From: Candidatus Taylorbacteria bacterium RIFCSPLOWO2_01_FULL_45_15b | GTDB lineage: Bacteria; Patescibacteriota; Minisyncoccia; Phycocordibacterales; 01-FULL-45-15b | Direction: 5' to 3' | DNA length: 7,615 nucleotides | Assembly (NCBI GenBank): GCA_001822655.1 | Contig: MHRX01000009.1 | Span: 11,696 to 19,310 of the forward strand | In this document: positions 3,674 to 7,615 of the stretch, one piece after another | How positions within the stretch are numbered: position 1 is the stretch's first letter | How the letters are laid out: the number at the start of each line of letters is the position of its first letter | Position numbers and translations under genes: made by a program | Notes under the pieces: generated by a model | What the model was told of the DNA's origin: nothing | Database searches by the model: none | The model's input: only the letters and a program-made list of their open reading frames with translations

Positions 3674-3700
3674 ACCTTACGATATATCGTAAGGTTTTTT
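3674..3700 (+). terminator. Second palindrome with a T-tract, plus-strand terminator
   Basis: ACCTTACGATA and its complement make a perfect 22-bp palindrome (3674-3695), followed by T up to 3700 and then C. It has the same 14-bp core as the palindrome at 3626-3649. It may be a back-up terminator for the riboswitch operon or a decayed repeat unit. Confidence 0.65.
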
Positions 3701-3718
3701 CTTTTTCCATTTTTACCT

Positions 3719-3750
3719 TCCTAACTAACAAACTTCCCAACTACCCAACT
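3719..3750. repeat. Degenerate tandem array, four 8-bp units
   Basis: Four consecutive octamers end in AACT or AAACT: TCCTAACT, AACAAACT, TCCCAACT, ACCCAACT. The preceding eight bases (ending ACCT) may be a fifth decayed unit. The strand is pyrimidine-rich on plus. Confidence 0.6.
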
Positions 3751-3784
3751 TCTTGATTCCTATACTCACACTGATACTACCTTC

Positions 3785-3819
3785 CCCATACTAAATACTC
3801 TATACCAAATACTATATAC
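3785..3819. repeat. Degenerate tandem array, five 7-bp units
   Basis: Five consecutive heptamers end in ATAC: CCCATAC, TAAATAC, TCTATAC, CAAATAC, TATATAC. Isolated ATAC words at 3762-3765 and 3774-3777 precede it, the latter exactly two units before the first. It lies just past the 3' end of the gene at 3823. Confidence 0.65.
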
Positions 3820-3822
3820 TTT

Positions 3823-4485
3823 TTAGATATACCGGTACTCCTCAAACACTTCCCTATACATATTCACCACCCTTCTTGCTTCCCGATGGCTAATGACAAA
3901 ATCCCCCCCTTCGTGCGCGATGAGATTTCGAATCTTATGCGCTTCCCACGCTTTATCGATTGAATTCATATCGCTTTTTTCCACTTTTTTTAATTTCTCT
4001 CCCAGAGTGTCACCGTGATAGCCGAGGTTCTCCATAAATTCGTCGAGCATAATGTCGGCTTCAAGAATCGCAAGTCTCCAGTCATTCGCATTCGCGGATT
4101 CGACGTGCTCCATGACACGCTTCCATTTCACATTCTCCTGCTTCATCGGTCCTGAAGAGATTGCGGTGGTGATTGGCGTCGCTTCAGGTTCCATCTTGCG
4201 CAACGCCTCGTCAAGCGCAATCTCGTCCTTGCGTGTTCTCGCCTTCAACATCTCACTCTGGCGTATAAGTACATAGATGATTGCGAGAATAAGTCCGAGC
4301 GAGACAAATACAGCGATAAATTTGAAAATAAACCAAAATGAATAGAACCAATCGAAAAAAGAAATTCCTTCGGAAGAATTTGCAAGAAATCGTTTCAAGA
4401 AGACGATGAAACTGCCAAAAACATCCGGAATGGGCGCACCGGGAATTGTTTCAGCAAAATCAGTTGTTGTAGCGGAAGGAGGCAT
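3823..4485 (-). CDS. Membrane-anchored protein with a C-terminal R-x4-H (HEPN-like) domain
   Basis: The protein has 220 residues and starts 2 nt after the gatA stop, so it is surely co-transcribed. A hydrophilic N-terminus (1-40) leads to one strong transmembrane segment at about 52-74, followed by RQSEMLKARTRK, which places the C-terminus in the cytoplasm by the positive-inside rule. A linker spans about 95-115, and an all-helical domain about 119-220. The C-terminal domain contains K-I-R186-N-L-I-A-H191-E-G. This fits the R-x4-6-H motif of HEPN domains, which in many members is an RNase centre and in others only structural. The preceding helices (WRLAILEADIMLDEFM) resemble HEPN/nucleotidyltransferase-associated helices by eye. 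Family assignment is tentative; the gene neighbourhood gives no direct function. Confidence 0.85.
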   Translation of the reverse strand: MPPSATTTDFAETIPGAPIPDVFGSFIVFLKRFLANSSEGISFFDWFYSFWFIFKFIAVFVSLGLILAIIYVLIRQSEMLKARTRKDEIALDEALRKMEPEATPITTAISSGPMKQENVKWKRVMEHVESANANDWRLAILEADIMLDEFMENLGYHGDTLGEKLKKVEKSDMNSIDKAWEAHKIRNLIAHEGGDFVISHREARRVVNMYREVFEEYRYI

Positions 4486-4487
4486 GA

Positions 4488-5909
4488 TTATTCGTTATTA
4501 AACCTTTTTCCGACCTCAAAGAGATGTTCTTCTCTATTCCACGGAGCCGCAAACTGAATTCCAAGCGGCAATTTTTTTCCTCCAACTTCCTTCGTGCCGA
4601 AAGGCACTGAAAGCGCCGGAACGCCCGCCAAGTTTGCCGTTACAGTAAAAATATCTTCAAGATACATGGAGAGCGGGTCATTATCTTTTTCGCCGATAAC
4701 GAATGCGGGCGTCGGGGCGGTTGGCGTGAGAATCAAATCAACTTCTTGAAACGCCGTGCGAAAATCTTTGCGCAGCATTTCTCGCGCCATGTTTGCCTTG
4801 TTATAATACGCATCATAATATCCGGCAGAAAGAATATAGTTGCCGATAAGAATTCTCCTCTTTACCTCCTTCCCAAAACCCGCGCTCCTTGTTTCGAGAT
4901 AATCAGACAGAAGGCCATTCCCCCCGTCTTTATGCAAACCGTATTTTACACCATCAAATCGAGCGAGGTTCGACGACGCTTCCGCGGGCATAATAATGTA
5001 ATACATCGCAAGAGCGAATTTCGCGTGGGGCAATTTGATATCTTTGGTCTTGTAACCAAGCTCCTCTAGTTTTTTTACCGATTCATTAAAATTCTTAAAT
5101 ACAATTGGATCGAGTCCAGTCTCACTTACCAAATCCCCGGGGATTCCAATAGTCATCGGCACTCGCCCATCGGAAGCGGCGCGCAGGCTTGTTGTGTTAT
5201 CAAGCGCATCGCTTCCTCGAATAACATCAAAAAGGATTTCAGCGTCTTTTACCGATCGGGTGAGCAAGCCAATCTGATCTAGTGATGAGCCCATCGCAAT
5301 CAGCCCATAGCGCGACACAGCTCCATAAGTAGGCTTCAGTCCTACTACGCCGCAGTAAGATGCCGGCTGACGCACCGATCCGCCCGTGTCCGAGCCAATC
5401 GCCGCCGTGGCGCTTCCCATTGCGACAGCGGCCGCAGAACCTCCCGAGGAGCCTCCTGATACGCGCGCGTGGTCGTGCGGATTCCGAACGGGACCATAGG
5501 CAGAGTTTTCGTTCGACCCGCCCATCGCGAATTCATCCATATTCGTTCGTCCGATAAAAATAGCTCCCTCGGCTTTCAGCCGCGCTATGGCGGTCGCGTC
5601 ATAGGAAGCCCGGTAGCCCTCAAGAATTTTCGACGCCGCGCCAGCTCGTTTGCCTTTTATCAAAATATTATCCTTAACCGCAATCGGCACCCCGAGAAGT
5701 TTTCCATCACCGCCCGATTTAATTTTTTTATCGGCCTCCCCGGCTTCATAAAGGACATCATCAAATACTTCGAGGTACGCGTTCAGTGAAGCATTTTCTT
5801 TTTCAATCGTTGCCAAATATGCCTGAACAAGCTCTGTCGAGCTCAACTCTCCTCGGCGAAAAGCCTCACGAATACGGTCTATTGTGAGCGTCTTAGTATC
5901 GCGTTCCAT
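4488..5909 (-). CDS. gatA: Glutamyl-tRNA(Gln) amidotransferase subunit A
   Basis: GatA is the glutaminase of GatCAB. It releases ammonia from glutamine, which is channelled to GatB to convert Glu-tRNA(Gln) (and often Asp-tRNA(Asn)) to the amide form in the cytoplasm. The 473-residue product has the amidase-signature fold and the Ser-cisSer-Lys triad: K79 in PIAVKDN, S154 in SGGSSGGS, and S178 in GSDTGGSVRQP. Positions equal those of classical GatA proteins. Length is near the usual 480-490. ATG 5909 is chosen, one base after the gatC stop; an in-frame TTG at 5918 would add three residues and overlap gatC. No good ribosome binding site is seen, so translational coupling is likely. gatB is not in the window. 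Confidence 0.97.
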   Translation of the reverse strand: MERDTKTLTIDRIREAFRRGELSSTELVQAYLATIEKENASLNAYLEVFDDVLYEAGEADKKIKSGGDGKLLGVPIAVKDNILIKGKRAGAASKILEGYRASYDATAIARLKAEGAIFIGRTNMDEFAMGGSNENSAYGPVRNPHDHARVSGGSSGGSAAAVAMGSATAAIGSDTGGSVRQPASYCGVVGLKPTYGAVSRYGLIAMGSSLDQIGLLTRSVKDAEILFDVIRGSDALDNTTSLRAASDGRVPMTIGIPGDLVSETGLDPIVFKNFNESVKKLEELGYKTKDIKLPHAKFALAMYYIIMPAEASSNLARFDGVKYGLHKDGGNGLLSDYLETRSAGFGKEVKRRILIGNYILSAGYYDAYYNKANMAREMLRKDFRTAFQEVDLILTPTAPTPAFVIGEKDNDPLSMYLEDIFTVTANLAGVPALSVPFGTKEVGGKKLPLGIQFAAPWNREEHLFEVGKRFNNE

Positions 5910-5910
5910 A

Positions 5911-6189
5911 TTATTCAAGAATCTTTTTAACTTCGACGTGGCTCCCTTTCCTGCGGGGAACTGCGCTTAGAATTTCTTCAGAATATATTCCCGGTGCGTC
6001 GGGTTCCCCATCACGCCGCAGAGTACCGGTAGGGCTGTCCGTGCCGCGCTCGACGGTCTCTATTTTTTGAATTTCTCCGACATAATCCAGTATTGAAGGT
6101 AAATCCTTCTGCATAACCTCTAATTCCTCCGCCGAAAGTTCAATCCGCGAAAGCTCCGCGAGTTTTATTATGTCTTTCCTCTCAATCAT
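5911..6189 (-). CDS. gatC: Glutamyl-tRNA(Gln) amidotransferase subunit C
   Basis: The 92-residue protein matches the small GatC subunit that wraps around GatA and GatB and stabilises the complex. The N-terminal helices have the family pattern IIKLAELSRIELSAEELE, and the middle has LPSILDYVGEIQKIET. The tail runs through a proline/aspartate-rich linker (RRDGEPDAPG, around 59-68) and ends with the family's VPRRKGSHVEVKKIL-like segment. Length is normal. ATG 6189 has no Shine-Dalgarno and lies one base after a predicted transcript start. It is the first gene of a gatC-gatA-membrane protein unit and lies 43 bp downstream of ligA. Confidence 0.95.
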   Translation of the reverse strand: MIERKDIIKLAELSRIELSAEELEVMQKDLPSILDYVGEIQKIETVERGTDSPTGTLRRDGEPDAPGIYSEEILSAVPRRKGSHVEVKKILE

Positions 6190-6196
6190 GCGCCGA

Positions 6197-6205
6197 ATAA
6201 TAGCA
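6197..6205 (-). promoter_or_regulatory. Extended -10 promoter for gatCA, nearly leaderless
   Basis: The minus strand reads TGCTATTAT: TG at 6205-6204, one base, TATTAT at 6202-6197. The expected +1 is 6190, one base before the gatC ATG. There is no ribosome binding site and no recognisable -35. It lies between ligA and gatC, so gatCA can be expressed separately from ligA. Confidence 0.5.
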
Positions 6206-6232
6206 CGTTTTTTAGACCTAAACTATGAGCCT

Positions 6233-7615
6233 TCACAGTGATTTTCTCGCCAAAAATAGACGAAATTCCTCTTCGGAAAGTATTGGAACGCCGAGCTCTA
6301 AAGCCTTATCGTATTTCGAACCGGGTGATGTTCCGGCAACAACGAACGAGGTGTCTTTGGAAACGGCGCTTGAAATCTTGCCTCCGCGTTCGCGAATAAG
6401 CTCCACAGCTTTATCCCGAGAAAAAGCAGTAAGCGTTCCCGTCAGCACAAAACTTTTACCTTCGAGCAGACGATTGGCTTTTCTGACGACACGCTCGAGA
6501 GTAATGTGCCGAAGCAAGTGTGCGACAAGCATTTTATTTTTTTTGTCCTGAAACCAATGCTTTATTGACTCCGCAACTACCGGGCCTATTCCGTCTATCG
6601 CCAGAAGTTCGTCGAGACGAGCCGTTGCAATTTTTTCGACTTTCCCAAATTTTTCCGCGAGGAGCACCGCGGTCTCTTCACCGACATGATCGATTGAGAG
6701 ACCAAAAATAAATCGCGCTAACGTTACCCTCCGAGCACTCTGAATTGAATGAATCACATTATCCGCTGATTTTTCCGCAAAACGCGGAAGTGTGAGAATA
6801 TCTCCCTTGGTAATCTCAAAAAAATCAGAAGGCGAAGACACAAGATTTGCCGCTACCAGCGCATCAATGATTTTCGGGCCAAGCCCGTCAATATTAAAAG
6901 CCTTTTTTGATGCAAAATGGTAGAGGCGTCTTTTGTTTTGTATAAACGAATCCTTGTTCACACAGCGCCATGCCGCTTCCCCCGGAATTCTCTCAATTGA
7001 TCCATCGCCTCCACAAGCTTCGACTTTTTTTGGAAAAAGATAGGCTTTTTCGCCTCCGCTCCGCATTTCAGTCATGACTTTTACAATTTCTGGAATTACG
7101 TCCCCGGCTTTTTGCAAAATGACCGTATCGCCAATACGAACATCAAGACGCTTGATCTGATCCTCATTGTGAAGTGTTGCGCGAGAAACAGTCGAACCCG
7201 CGACTGACACAGGCCGAAGATGCGCAACGGGCGTAAGTACCCCCGTTCTTCCAACCTGCAAGACAATATCCTCGACGGCGGTCGTTACCTGTTCCGCGGG
7301 AAACTTGAATGCAATCCCCCATCTCGGCGCCTTGCCGGTATAACCAAGCGCTTCCTGAAATTCACGTTCATTTACCTTTATAACAACGCCGTCAATCAAA
7401 TAATCCTCTTTTGGCGCTTTCTTTTGCCACTCTTGCCAATACTCGAAAATGTCAGCAACACCCGCGCAAATTTTGCGATGAGAATTTACCTTAAAACCGA
7501 GCTCTGAAAGTAACAAAAGTTCCTTCTCTTGAGTAGAAGGAAGGGTTGAGGAAAAACGAGCAACATCATATATAAATGTGTCGAGATTGCGCTCCTTTGC
7601 TATTCGCGCATCGAG
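6233..7615 (-). CDS. ligA: NAD+-dependent DNA ligase, C-terminal 460 residues (5' end outside the window)
   Basis: LigA seals nicks during replication and repair with NAD+ as AMP donor. The frame is open from the right edge, beginning LDARIAKERNLDTFIYDV, so the part encoding the catalytic KxDG lysine and domain Ia is missing. Visible parts, in fragment numbering: end of the adenylation domain with DGVVIKVN (about 75-82) and KFPAEQ (104-109); OB fold with QVGRTGVLTPVA (about 120-131) and AGDVIPEI (about 170-177); zinc-finger region about 199-225; helix-hairpin-helix domain about 240-360; BRCT domain from GKSFVLTGTL (about 386) to the end. The zinc finger keeps only C201 and C218; D204 and S223 stand where the other two cysteines should be. 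No terminator follows, and the gene ends 43 bp before gatC. Confidence 0.97.
   Translation of the reverse strand, partial: LDARIAKERNLDTFIYDVARFSSTLPSTQEKELLLLSELGFKVNSHRKICAGVADIFEYWQEWQKKAPKEDYLIDGVVIKVNEREFQEALGYTGKAPRWGIAFKFPAEQVTTAVEDIVLQVGRTGVLTPVAHLRPVSVAGSTVSRATLHNEDQIKRLDVRIGDTVILQKAGDVIPEIVKVMTEMRSGGEKAYLFPKKVEACGGDGSIERIPGEAAWRCVNKDSFIQNKRRLYHFASKKAFNIDGLGPKIIDALVAANLVSSPSDFFEITKGDILTLPRFAEKSADNVIHSIQSARRVTLARFIFGLSIDHVGEETAVLLAEKFGKVEKIATARLDELLAIDGIGPVVAESIKHWFQDKKNKMLVAHLLRHITLERVVRKANRLLEGKSFVLTGTLTAFSRDKAVELIRERGGKISSAVSKDTSFVVAGTSPGSKYDKALELGVPILSEEEFRLFLARKSL

Noticed and set aside
4052..5789. Several open frames of 65-107 codons on the plus strand within 4052-5789
   Set aside because: They are antisense to gatA and the membrane protein, which have clear family or membrane features.

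Overview
The window looks like a chromosomal piece of a Patescibacteria/CPR (Parcubacteria-like) genome. This rests on an inference from several traits: no encoded CCA on either tRNA, a compact ligA-gatC-gatA-hypothetical gene cluster, a LigA whose zinc finger has lost two of its four cysteines, several small proteins without recognisable relatives, and a group I intron inside a tRNA. No rRNA or other marker is present to place it more precisely.

Layout. (1) Bases 1-122 hold the start of an unknown minus-strand gene that runs off the left edge, with a promoter at 201-229. (2) Bases 250-595 are non-coding and packed with hairpins. They carry repeated copies of the acceptor/T-arm end of the neighbouring tRNA-CAU (596-667, minus). 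(3) Bases 731-1003 (minus) hold a small unknown gene, possibly frameshifted at its 5' end, and 1108-1512 (minus) hold an AT-rich HNH endonuclease with an apparently leaderless promoter. (4) Bases 1605-1935 (minus) are an initiator tRNA-fMet gene split by a 260-nt ORF-less group I intron (1644-1903) between U33 and C34. (5) Divergently, on the plus strand, a strong promoter (1988-2015) leads into a SAM-I-type (S-box) riboswitch (about 2034-2254) with a two-hairpin expression platform (to about 2324). It is followed by three small cysteine-containing genes (2351-2662, 2677-3066, 3085-3417) that share a C-x2-C ... C-x6-W signature, then a 57-residue ORF (3398-3571) and a terminator (3585-3609). 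(6) Bases 3610-3822 separate two convergent units and hold two palindromes with a common core and two short degenerate tandem arrays (8-bp and 7-bp periods). (7) On the minus strand from 7615 to 3823 are ligA (5' end outside the window), gatC, gatA and a membrane-anchored protein with an R-x4-H motif. The last three genes are 1-2 nt apart.

How it fits together. gatC and gatA encode two subunits of the GatCAB tRNA amidotransferase (gatB is not here), and LigA seals DNA nicks. The membrane protein is co-transcribed with gatCA. The initiator tRNA and the SAM-sensing leader sit back to back from adjacent divergent promoters, so two methionine-related RNAs share about 100 bp. The most interesting system is the SAM-responsive leader in front of a tandem family of unknown small, probably metal-binding proteins rather than the usual methionine or SAM genes. 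Second is the intron-split initiator tRNA. All structures were folded by eye.
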